Positions 7,187-16,058 of a stretch of DNA of 28,673 nucleotides are shown piece after piece. The stretch is from Deltaproteobacteria bacterium (lineage in GTDB: Bacteria; Bdellovibrionota_C; UBA2361; SZUA-149; JAITKM01), in assembly GCA_031278395.1 (NCBI GenBank), contig JAITKM010000024.1, positions 1 to 28,673 of the forward strand, in the 5' to 3' direction. A program made the translations under genes and the position numbers. Position 1 is the first letter of the stretch, and every line of letters begins with the position of its first letter. Under the pieces are notes generated by a model that had not been told where the DNA came from, searched no databases, and saw only the letters and a list, made by a program, of their open reading frames with translations.

Positions 7187-9178
7187 ATGAGAAAATTTAA
7201 AAATTTATGTAACTCATTCTCTCCCGCATTAGTAGCTGTTTCCTTGGTTATGTTAAATAGCCAAACAGTATATGGTGATGATTGGAGTGGAGATAAACCT
7301 GGTGTATGTGGTGGTGAGATTTCTGAAAAATGTGGTACTACCTGTGAGCTTACGGCTGGTTCTATTGTCGCAAAAATCGAAGGCTGCTCCTGTGGAACAG
7401 AAGAGTTTGATGATATTAAAGACAATGAATGCCTTTTCTGCAATACAATCAATACATCCAGTAACAAAGGCAAAAAAGGCAAGTGTAACAAGAATGCCTG
7501 CAACTTAGGCTGTATCAAAGTAGGAGATTGCCAAGGCGGTGATAAAGAATGTAGTTTCTGCGTGCCACCTGCTAGTGCAGATCCAAAAACTTTTAATGTT
7601 AGCGCAGAAGGAACATGCAAAAAAAGCTCTTGCGGAGCCGTATGCGAGAAAGACTCAGATTGTGAAGGCGGATCAGGATCACAGATTTGCAAACGTTGCG
7701 TAAAACAAGGAAACCAATATGGAAAATGCGTAGGAACTGTAACACAACTTACCGCCGTTAGAAACGCAAGAGTTACTACAACTGTCAGTAGTTCTGAATC
7801 TATTACACAAGCTAAATTAGGTATGGAAGGTAACTCAAAGTGCTTTAGCGCTATAAATCTTCCTACTACTCTATTTACTGAGACACAAGGTTATTGGTCT
7901 GGATCTAATGGAGCAGGTACTTTAAATCCTAACCAAAAAAGTAGTAATGACTATAATCAGAAGTATGCTGCTTACATGGGAGTTTGTGCAGGTGGATATA
8001 ACAATGGAAATTGTACAACTACTTGTGATGTTGCTAAGGTTACCAGTGGTCTTACTGAGGGAGAAAAGGAAACATTGTGCGAAGTTATGAAAGGACTTAA
8101 TGAGGACGGTTCTGACTACACTACAGCTGTTAATTCTAAAAGTTCATATTTTCTTGATGAAAATTGTAACATTATAACACTATCAGCAGAAGACTTAAAA
8201 TATCTTGATATTGATATTGCTACTATGTACACTCTTTCACCAATTAGCTTAGTTTGGGATAATGAAAAAATTTCTGCAGCTATTGTTCAATTTCAACTTG
8301 GCTTAACTGATTCTAAGAAATACATAATTTGGCAAGGCAGCAAAAGCACACCACTACTTGTTTTTGATCCTGAGAAAAAAGGCTCAATTACTAATGGAAA
8401 GCAGCTTTTTGGTGACGTAGCTTTTGGTAAAAAATGGAAAAACGGCTTTGAGGCGTTAGCTTCTCTTGATAAGAACAGCGACAAAAAAGTCAGTGGCGCT
8501 GAATTAAAACCTTTATCTTTGTGGTTTGATAAAAACCAAAATGGTATTTCAGAAAAAGGTGAAGTTATTGACTTGCAAGAAGCAGGCGTAACCGAGCTTT
8601 ATTATGAAATTTCAGGCGACAACGCAATAACTGGATCAATCATCGCCAATAATGGTTATCTCAGAGTTGATAAAAACAAAAAGCAAATTACTGGAAAATT
8701 AGTAGATTGGTATAGTGCTGAGTTTGATAGTAAAGCAGAGGCGAAAAAGGTTCTTGATAAACAAAACAAGGATCTTGATAAACTATCTAACGGTAAGGCT
8801 AATCCTTTTACTGGCGTTTGGGCTTGGAGCGACAAGAATAATCTTACATCTGAACCTAATGGTATTTTAATTATTAGTAATGATAATGGAAAAATCAGGG
8901 GCTTCTCTATTGCAGAGGTTAAATTTGGAAAAAATCCAAAAGGTGTAAAATCTGCTGTAATTAGAACTCCATTGAAAAATATAGTTTATTCAGAAAATGG
9001 CTCAAAGAAAGAAATTAAATTTACTCTTGATTTAGATGGAGTTAAAACAAATTCTACTGTTGAGCTTTCTAGTAATGGAAACGCTTTGTATGGTGTTTCT
9101 CGTTCTGAAAGATTAGATGAAAATGGAGAAAAAGAATTTGTAAACTATAGCTGGAATGCTAAGCAATTATACGAATAA
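7187..9178 (+). CDS. Secreted Cys-rich protein with EF-hand-like calcium loops
   Basis: The protein has 663 aa and I do not recognise it as a named family. A signal peptide (about 1-30) ends in TVYG before DDWSGD. Residues 41-181 are Cys-rich, with at least two similar units ending in CSFCV (122-126) and CKRCV (168-172); each has a C-x2-C pair after an acidic D-C turn, so disulfides are likely. A second Cys-containing part covers 219-327. Two calcium-loop-like motifs lie at 428-439 (DKNSDKKVSGAE, with D/N/D/K/S/E at the coordinating positions) and 448-459 (DKNQNGISEKGE). They sit in a context (FEALASLDKN...LWFDKN) also known from RTX-like secreted proteins. The C-terminal 120 residues look like beta-sheet. 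AAAGGAT at 7174-7180 supports the start. It stands alone, after the transposase unit. Confidence 0.75.
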   Translation: MRKFKNLCNSFSPALVAVSLVMLNSQTVYGDDWSGDKPGVCGGEISEKCGTTCELTAGSIVAKIEGCSCGTEEFDDIKDNECLFCNTINTSSNKGKKGKCNKNACNLGCIKVGDCQGGDKECSFCVPPASADPKTFNVSAEGTCKKSSCGAVCEKDSDCEGGSGSQICKRCVKQGNQYGKCVGTVTQLTAVRNARVTTTVSSSESITQAKLGMEGNSKCFSAINLPTTLFTETQGYWSGSNGAGTLNPNQKSSNDYNQKYAAYMGVCAGGYNNGNCTTTCDVAKVTSGLTEGEKETLCEVMKGLNEDGSDYTTAVNSKSSYFLDENCNIITLSAEDLKYLDIDIATMYTLSPISLVWDNEKISAAIVQFQLGLTDSKKYIIWQGSKSTPLLVFDPEKKGSITNGKQLFGDVAFGKKWKNGFEALASLDKNSDKKVSGAELKPLSLWFDKNQNGISEKGEVIDLQEAGVTELYYEISGDNAITGSIIANNGYLRVDKNKKQITGKLVDWYSAEFDSKAEAKKVLDKQNKDLDKLSNGKANPFTGVWAWSDKNNLTSEPNGILIISNDNGKIRGFSIAEVKFGKNPKGVKSAVIRTPLKNIVYSENGSKKEIKFTLDLDGVKTNSTVELSSNGNALYGVSRSERLDENGEKEFVNYSWNAKQLYE

Positions 9179-9186
9179 AATTCTAT

Positions 9187-9306
9187 TTTGGTAATTTTTT
9201 AGTTTCTAAATATCTACTACTCCCTATTTTTTGTTACACAGAAAACGCAGAGGGTAGTAGATATTCTTAGCATATGGCTACTAAATAGTTATAAATAATT
9301 ACCAAA
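9187..9306. repeat. 120-bp segment with nested inverted repeats
   Basis: The outer arms TTTGGTAATT (9187-9196) and AATTACCAAA (9297-9306) are perfect inverted copies. Inside, AATATCTACTAC (9209-9220) and GTAGTAGATATT (9254-9265) form a second perfect 12-bp pair. The segment fills the gap between the Cys-rich gene and the glycosyltransferase gene, ending 17 bases before the latter's ATG. It could be a small mobile repeat, a terminator region or an RNA fold. Confidence 0.7.
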
Positions 9307-9322
9307 TAGATTTTTGCTTATA

Positions 9323-11332
9323 ATGCGCTATCTCAAATCGTTACTGCCTTTACTAATTTGTTTTATCTCTGGCTTTATCATAGCTTCTCCCCTTCAAATA
9401 AGTGACTTTAAATTTTTTAATAAATTTTCCCCTCAAATTAAAACAGAAGTTGCATTGCCATATGTAATTTTAACAGTTCCTCAAAATCCTCCAGCTAAAT
9501 TTATTATCGAAGGCGAAATCAGATGTTTGGGGTTATGTCTAGTTAATACTTTTAGAGTTCGGACTTTTGGAACAATTACTGCGTTTTCCATTAACGGCGA
9601 ACCTATCAACTTAAATACTGAAAATGATTTTAATCCTTATCATAACCAGCATGGTATTAAAATTGATTTGTCAGCTTACTTAGCTCATGGCAAAAACAAA
9701 TTGCGCCTAGAAATTCTTAATGACAATCACATTTTTGGCTTAGGTCTTTATCCTTTCTGGTTAAGCCCGGCATATGGTTTAGCTATAATAATTTTTCTAT
9801 TGTCTTTTACTGCACTGCTTAAAAATAATTTTAATAAGCCCCTCGTTCACACTAAAAAACAATTAATCCCAGCTGCCTTATTTTTTGCGACTAGTATTGG
9901 CTATGCTTTAATAATTTTTGGACAAAGAATACTATACGAACTTTCAGGCGCTTTTTCTGTTGACAGTTCAGTTTATTTAGCTGTGGGACGCGGCATAACC
10001 AACGGGCTGTCTTTATATAAAGATTTATTTGAAATTAAGCCACCAGGAATTTTTATCCTAAGCGCACTCTCTTTTTGGCTTTTGGATTCCCCATTTTTAA
10101 TGAACCTACTTCAAGCCGCTGTTTTAATTGGGATAGCGCTAATTCCTATAGTGGCTTATTTTTTATTTACCACCACAGCTTACAGCCTTAGCAAATTCGC
10201 CTTTGCTGCTTTGTCTGGCTTATTATTATCCTTGTATAGCGCCTATAACGCTGGCGAAGTTCAAATTGAATCATTTGGAGCAGTATTTAGTTGCATCGCA
10301 ATTTTAGCTCTTGGTAGCCCATATTTTTTAGCAAACAAAAAGACGCACCTAACTATTGTAGCCTTGGGGATGTTGTGTGCTTGTGGTCTAAAAGAGCCTT
10401 TTTTATTGCCAATTTTCGGTGCCTCAATTCTTTTCTGCTCAAATTTTAAAGATTGGGTCTTGAAATTTTTTTACCCCTTATTACTTGCTGCTAGCGCCGG
10501 AATAATTTTACTCCTGCTTTTCGGTTGGTTTGATGGTTTTATGCAGTATTTACAATTTATGTTTTCGACCCACATTTTAAGACATGGCTCGCCTTTGCAA
10601 CGCGGCTTAGATATTTATCGCCTTTGGGACGATCTAAATAAATTTTCATCTGGTCTATCTTTTGCAATCAGTTTGTCTTTATTAGTTCAGCTTTTTTCTA
10701 GAAAAATTCCACTGTTTGCGTTAGCTCTCTTTTGCGCCTCGCTAGCTGTTGGTCTAGGTGGAGAATATTTTGATCATCATTTTGTTTTTGCAGTGCCGTT
10801 TTATATGAGTTTATTTTTACTTATTTTAAAACATTGGAGCGGAAAAAATATCCATGGAAATAACACCATACAAAAATCAGGGGCTGCCGTTTTGTTTTTT
10901 TTGCTGCTCGCCACCATGAATTTACCTGATTTTAAGCTTGAACAAAAATTATCGAGTATTCATCACGATACAAAGTTGACACTTGCCGAAGCCAAGTATT
11001 TAGACGCGGTACTGGATAGAACTAAAATTGAGCGCTATGCTTTTTTAGGGGCAAATGGTATTCAAATCTATGCTTGGACTAAACATTCTCCGCAAGGACC
11101 ACATTTTGTTCAAGTCGAGGAATGGGTTAATACTATGCCAACTTTGCAAGCTTCTATTTTAAATAATTTATTGCAAGCCCAGGTGATTGTAGTTGATAGA
11201 ATTACAGATAATCTCAAATTTCCGGCGCGCAGAATTATAAATGAATTTTTTACCGAAGAGCCGTGGCTTGCAGTTAGCGATATTGAACGCCAAGCCAAAT
11301 TTTATCAAATATATTTTAGAAAAGGTGAATAA
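9323..11332 (+). CDS. GT-C membrane glycosyltransferase (ArnT/PMT-like)
   Basis: The protein has 669 aa from the ATG at 9323. A TTG at 9314 in frame would add three residues; neither start has a ribosome binding site. One N-terminal hydrophobic helix (about 6-22) is followed by an extracytoplasmic beta-rich domain (about 23-145), then about ten membrane helices. Catalytic-type motifs are DSSVYLAVGRG (Asp214) in the first periplasmic loop and YKDLFEIKPPG (232-242, Asp234/Glu237). These match lipid-phosphate-sugar-dependent enzymes such as ArnT and protein mannosyltransferases. It probably transfers a sugar from an undecaprenyl-phosphate donor to a protein, lipid or polysaccharide outside the cytoplasm. 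The GT2 half of the fusion protein downstream is the natural donor-making partner. The acceptor is unknown. Confidence 0.8.
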   Translation: MRYLKSLLPLLICFISGFIIASPLQISDFKFFNKFSPQIKTEVALPYVILTVPQNPPAKFIIEGEIRCLGLCLVNTFRVRTFGTITAFSINGEPINLNTENDFNPYHNQHGIKIDLSAYLAHGKNKLRLEILNDNHIFGLGLYPFWLSPAYGLAIIIFLLSFTALLKNNFNKPLVHTKKQLIPAALFFATSIGYALIIFGQRILYELSGAFSVDSSVYLAVGRGITNGLSLYKDLFEIKPPGIFILSALSFWLLDSPFLMNLLQAAVLIGIALIPIVAYFLFTTTAYSLSKFAFAALSGLLLSLYSAYNAGEVQIESFGAVFSCIAILALGSPYFLANKKTHLTIVALGMLCACGLKEPFLLPIFGASILFCSNFKDWVLKFFYPLLLAASAGIILLLLFGWFDGFMQYLQFMFSTHILRHGSPLQRGLDIYRLWDDLNKFSSGLSFAISLSLLVQLFSRKIPLFALALFCASLAVGLGGEYFDHHFVFAVPFYMSLFLLILKHWSGKNIHGNNTIQKSGAAVLFFLLLATMNLPDFKLEQKLSSIHHDTKLTLAEAKYLDAVLDRTKIERYAFLGANGIQIYAWTKHSPQGPHFVQVEEWVNTMPTLQASILNNLLQAQVIVVDRITDNLKFPARRIINEFFTEEPWLAVSDIERQAKFYQIYFRKGE

Positions 11333-11427
11333 TTGTTAATTCTTAGTAGCTTATTCTAGCTGACAATGCTAAACCCTGCCTCGCGTCGTCTCGCAAATCG
11401 TAAGCTTACTATAATAATCGAATTTAT

Positions 11428-12225
11428 ATGAATGAGTTAACACAAAAATACAGCGCCATAAAAAAAGAATGTCAGCGGACTATCTTAAACTTACATAAAC
11501 GAGCTAATGCGGGACATATCGCAACTTCTCTTTCGTGTTTAGATATTTGCATTTGGTTGTTTTTTGAAAAAATGCGCGCCGAAGATAAATGCATTCTTTC
11601 CAAAGGTCACGGTGCATCTGCTTTTTATACAGTTCTTGCCAAAAGTGGTAGGCTTGCCGAAAGCATGCTGGAGTTATTTTATTCTAATGGAACAGTCTTA
11701 GCTGCACACCCGCCTTGTAATAGCCAGCTGGCAGCTATTCCCTTTGGCACAGGCAGTTTAGGTCACGGCTTGTCTCTAGCTGCTGGGCTAGCTTTTTCAC
11801 AGAGATATACTAATAAAGCCTTTCATGTTTATTGTATTCTTTCTGATGGAGATTTAAATGAGGGTAGCACTTGGGAAGCTATGCTTTTTGCTGCACAACA
11901 TCAACTTACAAATTTAACTATAGTAGTGGACTATAATAGATTACAAGCTTGCGGTCGCACAGAAGATATTATCAGTTTAGAGCCACTGACAGATAAATTT
12001 CGGAGCTTTAGATTTGAGGTTGCAATTAGTGAAGCTGGAAATAATCTAGATAGCTTGGAAAAGGCGCACCACGACTTAGTGCAGTTGGATAGTAAAAAAC
12101 CACGCTGTATTATTGCGTACACTACTAAAGGTTCTGGCATTTCATTTATGGAGAATAAATTTGAGTGGCATTATTTAGCGCTAAACGACGAAGAGTTTAA
12201 GCAAGCCCTATTAGAGATAGGTTAA
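11428..12225 (+). CDS. Transketolase-like, N-terminal (ThDP-binding) subunit
   Basis: The protein has 265 aa and corresponds to the pyrophosphate-binding half of transketolase. The ThDP/Mg motif is SDGDLNEGSTWE (139-150) with the closing Asn170 in VVDYN. KGHGAS (59-64), GTGSLGHGLS (107-116) and an early His30 fit the family. The PYR half is the separate next gene, 23 nt downstream. Split transketolases are known in archaea and in bacterial secondary or sugar pathways. Here the pair sits between glycosyltransferase and nucleotide-sugar genes, which suggests transfer of a ketol unit in building an unusual sugar. Central pentose-phosphate use is the alternative. A TATAAT at 11410-11415 would give a very short leader. 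Confidence 0.88.
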   Translation: MNELTQKYSAIKKECQRTILNLHKRANAGHIATSLSCLDICIWLFFEKMRAEDKCILSKGHGASAFYTVLAKSGRLAESMLELFYSNGTVLAAHPPCNSQLAAIPFGTGSLGHGLSLAAGLAFSQRYTNKAFHVYCILSDGDLNEGSTWEAMLFAAQHQLTNLTIVVDYNRLQACGRTEDIISLEPLTDKFRSFRFEVAISEAGNNLDSLEKAHHDLVQLDSKKPRCIIAYTTKGSGISFMENKFEWHYLALNDEEFKQALLEIG

Positions 12226-12248
12226 CAGTTTTTAAACATTATGATATT

Positions 12249-13136
12249 ATGCGTAAAGAATTTGCAACAACTATAGAAAATATCGGTCTGAGCAAAGAAA
12301 ATTTAATTTTTCTGACAGGTGATCTGGGATTTATGGCTTTAGAAAAAGTCAGCGAAGTTTTGGGTAAACGTTTTGTTAATGTAGGAGTAAGTGAACAAAA
12401 TATGCTAACTTTGGCTGCTGCAATGGCTGCTGAAGGCTTGCAAGTTATCTGCTACAGCATTGCTCCATTTATTGTGTTTCGTCCTACCGAACAAATTCGG
12501 CTGGATATTTGTTTGCATAACAAAAATGTTAAAATTGTTGGGAATGGCGGTGGTTATGGCTATGGTATAATGGGGGCGACCCACCATGCGCTTGAAGATC
12601 TGGCTGTGCTTTCTGCGTTTCAAAATCTGCGCTGTTATATTCCTGTTTGCAATGAAGATGTAGAACAGGCAGTTAACTCCATGCTGGCGCATGAATTCCC
12701 GTCATATTTAAGACTTGGGGTGGGAAGGTTGCCAGCAGACTGGATCTTGCCTGCATTTTCTCCAATCAGAAATTTAAAAAAAGGAGATGGTCTAACAATT
12801 ATCGGTATGGGACCTGTGCTGTTAAATGTTGCAGAAGCGACTAGTAAAATTGGCGATATTTTTGCCGTCTCGGAGCTGCCCTTACTAAGTCTAACTGCTG
12901 AGCTAAAAGAAAGTATTCAGCGCACTGGCAAACTACTGGTTATAGAAGAGCATGTTCAAAGAGGCGGATTAGGAGAACATTTAGCTTGGCAATTATTGCA
13001 AGCTGGAATTAAGTGTTGTTTGGTTCACTGCTTTGCTAAGGGCTATCCAAATGGACTTTATGGTTCACAAAAATATCATCAGCAACAGTCGGGGTTAGAC
13101 CCTAATTCGTTAAGAGAAACTATAGAGAGTCTCTAA
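12249..13136 (+). CDS. Transketolase-like, C-terminal (PYR plus C-domain) subunit
   Basis: The protein has 295 aa and is the partner of the preceding gene. The PYR domain has the catalytic glutamate in VGVSEQNML (Glu49), and a GATHHALEDLA motif (109-119). The C-terminal domain (about 170-295) contains VIEEHVQRGGLGEH, as in transketolase and DXS. The two polypeptides together make one ThDP active site. The stop codon lies within the left arm of a 19-bp hairpin. Confidence 0.88.
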   Translation: MRKEFATTIENIGLSKENLIFLTGDLGFMALEKVSEVLGKRFVNVGVSEQNMLTLAAAMAAEGLQVICYSIAPFIVFRPTEQIRLDICLHNKNVKIVGNGGGYGYGIMGATHHALEDLAVLSAFQNLRCYIPVCNEDVEQAVNSMLAHEFPSYLRLGVGRLPADWILPAFSPIRNLKKGDGLTIIGMGPVLLNVAEATSKIGDIFAVSELPLLSLTAELKESIQRTGKLLVIEEHVQRGGLGEHLAWQLLQAGIKCCLVHCFAKGYPNGLYGSQKYHQQQSGLDPNSLRETIESL

Positions 13137-13179
13137 AAATTCCTGACTAAAGCTACATTGTAGTCAGAAATTTTTAGAG
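13131..13179 (+). terminator. Long hairpin after the transketolase pair
   Basis: The arms at 13131-13149 and 13161-13179 are inverted copies at 18 of 19 positions, around an 11-nt loop. The left arm contains the stop codon of the upstream gene. No U-run follows the right arm, so Rho-independent termination is not assured. It may act as an mRNA-processing or attenuation site between the transketolase genes and the fusion gene. Confidence 0.5.
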
Positions 13180-13228
13180 GCTCCTTAAATTATTAGAAAT
13201 ACCTTATTATTAAAATAAGTAATGAATC

Positions 13229-15244
13229 ATGAATAAAGAAATACTTTATAAAAATATTTGGAGTTCAGAGACAATTGCTGAGGCGCAGCAAATGTCAGGT
13301 CCTATTTTGATCGTGGGTGTATCTGGCTTTATTGGGGCGGCTCTTTATTATACTTTGTCTTCATTGCGTCCCGACGTTTATGGCTGTAGCCGCAATCCAT
13401 TTCAAAGTTGGCGACTGATCGATGCAAAGCCTGAATCACTAATTACTTGCGACATTAGTGATTTTAATTCTGTTCGCCAAGTCATTGAAAAATTTAAACC
13501 GCAGACAGTTATAAATTTAGCTGCTTATGGCGCCTATTCAAGACAAGTTGATACTGAAAAAATTCATCAAATAAATTATATTGGAACACTTAATCTTTTG
13601 CGCATGTTAGCCGAGGTTGGTTGTGTTGCATATATTCAAACGGGCAGTTCTTCCGAATACGGAATAAATTGTAGCGCTCCCAAAGAAACTGATATTACTA
13701 TTCCAAATAGTGATTACGCAACTAGCAAGCTAGCGGCGTCGAACTTGATTACATATTATGGCAAAGTTTTAAATTTTCCTTGTGTCAATTTACGTCTTTA
13801 TTCGATTTATGGCCCCTGGGAAGCTAAAGATCGCCTGATCCCTGCACTAATTCAAGCTGGGCTAAAGGGCGATTATCCAAATTTTGTAGATAAAAATATT
13901 GCTCGTGATTTTGTTTATATTGATGATTGCACAGCAGCTATTGTCCGCGCTTCGTCTTCAATTTGTTACTCTAATCCGGGCATATCTATTAATATAGCCT
14001 CAGGTAAAAAGACAACTTTAGAAGAATTAGCTTTGCTGGCTAAAGATATTTTTAAAATTGAAAAAGATCCTGTTTTTGGCAAGATGACTAACAAAAAATG
14101 GGATTTACAAAACTGGTATGGCAATCCTCAACTTGCCAAAGATTTAATGAATTGGCAGACGCAAACAGACTTGGCTGATGGATTGAAATCATATTTTGAA
14201 TGGCAGCGTGCAGCTAGCACGACTCAGCAGTTTGTAGTTATCCCGAAAAAAGAGCAAAAAATTTCGGTAATTATTGCGTGTTATCGTGATGCTCAAGCTA
14301 TTCCAATTATACATCAACGGCTTACAGAAGTTTTAAGCCAAACTGGATATGATTATGAAATTATTTTTGTTAATGACGCTAGCCCGGCAAATGATGAAAA
14401 AGTAATTAGTTTACTTTGTCGTAAAGATAGCCATGTTATTGGTATTTCACATTCGCGAAATTTTGGTTCGCAGTCAGCTTTTATTAGCGGTATGGAAATT
14501 GCGAGTGGCGACGCAGTCGTGTTAATGGATGGTGATGGGCAAGACCCGCCGGAGCTTATTGCGCGTTTTATAGAACATTGGGAAAAAGGTTATGACGTTA
14601 TTTATGGACGGCGCGTCAAACGCGAAGCACCGCTGTATATGCAGTTTTTTTATAAATTGTTTTATCGTCTTTTTCACTATCTAGCTGAAATACAAGTGCC
14701 AGTTGATGCTGGTGATTTTTCGCTTATGGATAAAAAGGTTGTTACTCATTTATTGAGTTTTGCGGAAACCGATATTTTCTTGCGAGGGCTAAGAGCTTGG
14801 GTTGGCTTTCAACAGATCGGGGTGGATTATATTCGTCCGGAGCGACTTTTTGGTGTCAGCACGAATAATTTTATGAAAAATATTTGGTGGGCTAAAAAAG
14901 GAATATTTTCATTTTCGACTAAGCCGCTTGTCTATATACAAGTGTTGGGCGTGATGATGTTTTTGTTCACGTTTTTTTTAGGCTTGTATTATTTGATTAA
15001 TTATTATCTTAATCCTGAAGAGCCGCATGTTCAGGGGGTCATGACAATTGTCATGTTATTGTTGGGGATTGGTAGCGTTCTAATTATTTCGGTGAGTATT
15101 ATTGGCGATTATATTGGAAAGATAATTGAAGAAGTAAAAGCTCGTCCTAAGTTTATTCGCAATAAATTATTAATTAACGGCAACGAATACCAAAACGAAC
15201 AGGAGATAAATAAAATAATAGAACGACGCAAAAGAAAGTTTTAA
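13229..15244 (+). CDS. Fusion: NAD-dependent sugar epimerase/dehydratase + GT2 polyprenyl-phosphate glycosyltransferase
   Basis: The protein has 671 aa. Residues about 25-325 form an extended SDR: GVSGFIG (30-36) binds NAD(P). GSSSEYG (139-145) and Tyr163/Lys167 in DYATSK form the catalytic set. Residues about 344-560 are a GT2 domain of the DPM1/GtrB type, with VIIACYRD, FVNDASP and MDGDGQDPP (433-441). Two C-terminal membrane helices (about 571-593 and 603-627) end in a basic tail. SDR and GT2 are normally separate proteins. The fusion suggests direct hand-over: the SDR makes or epimerises the NDP-sugar and the GT2 domain transfers it to undecaprenyl phosphate on the cytoplasmic face. The GT-C enzyme upstream could use the product. 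No GtrA-like flippase is seen. The frame is continuous across the junction, so this is not two overlapping genes. Confidence 0.88.
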   Translation: MNKEILYKNIWSSETIAEAQQMSGPILIVGVSGFIGAALYYTLSSLRPDVYGCSRNPFQSWRLIDAKPESLITCDISDFNSVRQVIEKFKPQTVINLAAYGAYSRQVDTEKIHQINYIGTLNLLRMLAEVGCVAYIQTGSSSEYGINCSAPKETDITIPNSDYATSKLAASNLITYYGKVLNFPCVNLRLYSIYGPWEAKDRLIPALIQAGLKGDYPNFVDKNIARDFVYIDDCTAAIVRASSSICYSNPGISINIASGKKTTLEELALLAKDIFKIEKDPVFGKMTNKKWDLQNWYGNPQLAKDLMNWQTQTDLADGLKSYFEWQRAASTTQQFVVIPKKEQKISVIIACYRDAQAIPIIHQRLTEVLSQTGYDYEIIFVNDASPANDEKVISLLCRKDSHVIGISHSRNFGSQSAFISGMEIASGDAVVLMDGDGQDPPELIARFIEHWEKGYDVIYGRRVKREAPLYMQFFYKLFYRLFHYLAEIQVPVDAGDFSLMDKKVVTHLLSFAETDIFLRGLRAWVGFQQIGVDYIRPERLFGVSTNNFMKNIWWAKKGIFSFSTKPLVYIQVLGVMMFLFTFFLGLYYLINYYLNPEEPHVQGVMTIVMLLLGIGSVLIISVSIIGDYIGKIIEEVKARPKFIRNKLLINGNEYQNEQEINKIIERRKRKF

Positions 15245-15257
15245 GAAATTATCATTT

Positions 15258-16052
15258 ATGAAAGAGAATTTTTGTCCAATATCACACGAGCCACCAAAAG
15301 ATTTTTTTAGTTATTTTAAATTTTATGGGCGTATGTTTTTTGATTTTCAGACGCTTACAATTTTTCGGCATTTAAAAGCGATTTTACCTTTTTATACGGG
15401 CAAGGTTTTAGATATTGGATGTGGGAATAGTCCGTTTCGTTTTTTAATCCATCCTAGCCAGGCCGAATATCTTGGGGTGGATATAAAAGCTGCCAGCAAT
15501 TTTGGTTACCAAAATCAGGCCAAAATAGAATTTGACGGAGAAAATCTGCCTTTTCTGGATGGTAGTATTGAGAATATTATCTTTACCGAAGTTTTGGAGC
15601 ATTTAGAAAATCCAGAAAATCTTATTGCTGAGATGTATCGTGTGTTAAAAGCTGGCGGCAAGGCTGTGGTAACTATCCCGTTTTCTGCGCGTGTGCATTA
15701 TATTCCAAATGATTATTGCCGTTATACACCATATAAATTGCAAAAATTATTTTCTGCGTTTTCTGAGATTGAAATACTAAATCGTGGAACTGATATTAAT
15801 AGTATTATCGCTAAGCTGATAGTTATGTGTTTTGGATTAATTATACCGCTTTATTTTGGGCAAAATAAAGCTGCGCTAGAGCAGGAAAGGAAATTGTCGC
15901 TGTCATTCTATTCTTATTTGAGTAGGTTTTTGTTATTTATTATAATTCTGCCGTTTGTTTTGTTAATTACAGTTATTGGACATTTAGAGTTATTATTTAA
16001 ACTTGGCTCAGACAATGATCCGCTAGGTTATACAATAATTTTAAAGAAATAA
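15258..16052 (+). CDS. Class I SAM-dependent methyltransferase with C-terminal hydrophobic segments
   Basis: The protein has 264 aa. Motif I is VLDIGCGNSPF (50-60), Asp75 in LGVDIKA binds the SAM ribose, and FTEVLEHLENPE (109-120) is the methyltransferase-11-type post-motif region. After the catalytic fold there are hydrophobic stretches (about 184-203 and 221-245) that may attach it to the membrane. It begins 13 nt after the fusion gene and is followed 6 nt later by another methyltransferase. The position suggests it methylates a lipid-linked sugar or related intermediate; the substrate cannot be read from sequence. Confidence 0.78.
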   Translation: MKENFCPISHEPPKDFFSYFKFYGRMFFDFQTLTIFRHLKAILPFYTGKVLDIGCGNSPFRFLIHPSQAEYLGVDIKAASNFGYQNQAKIEFDGENLPFLDGSIENIIFTEVLEHLENPENLIAEMYRVLKAGGKAVVTIPFSARVHYIPNDYCRYTPYKLQKLFSAFSEIEILNRGTDINSIIAKLIVMCFGLIIPLYFGQNKAALEQERKLSLSFYSYLSRFLLFIIILPFVLLITVIGHLELLFKLGSDNDPLGYTIILKK

Positions 16053-16058
16053 GATTTT

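Noticed and set aside
7144-7692. 182-codon minus-strand frame opposite the Cys-rich gene
   Set aside because: The plus-strand gene has a signal peptide, a ribosome binding site and recognisable motifs, so the antisense frame is a shadow.
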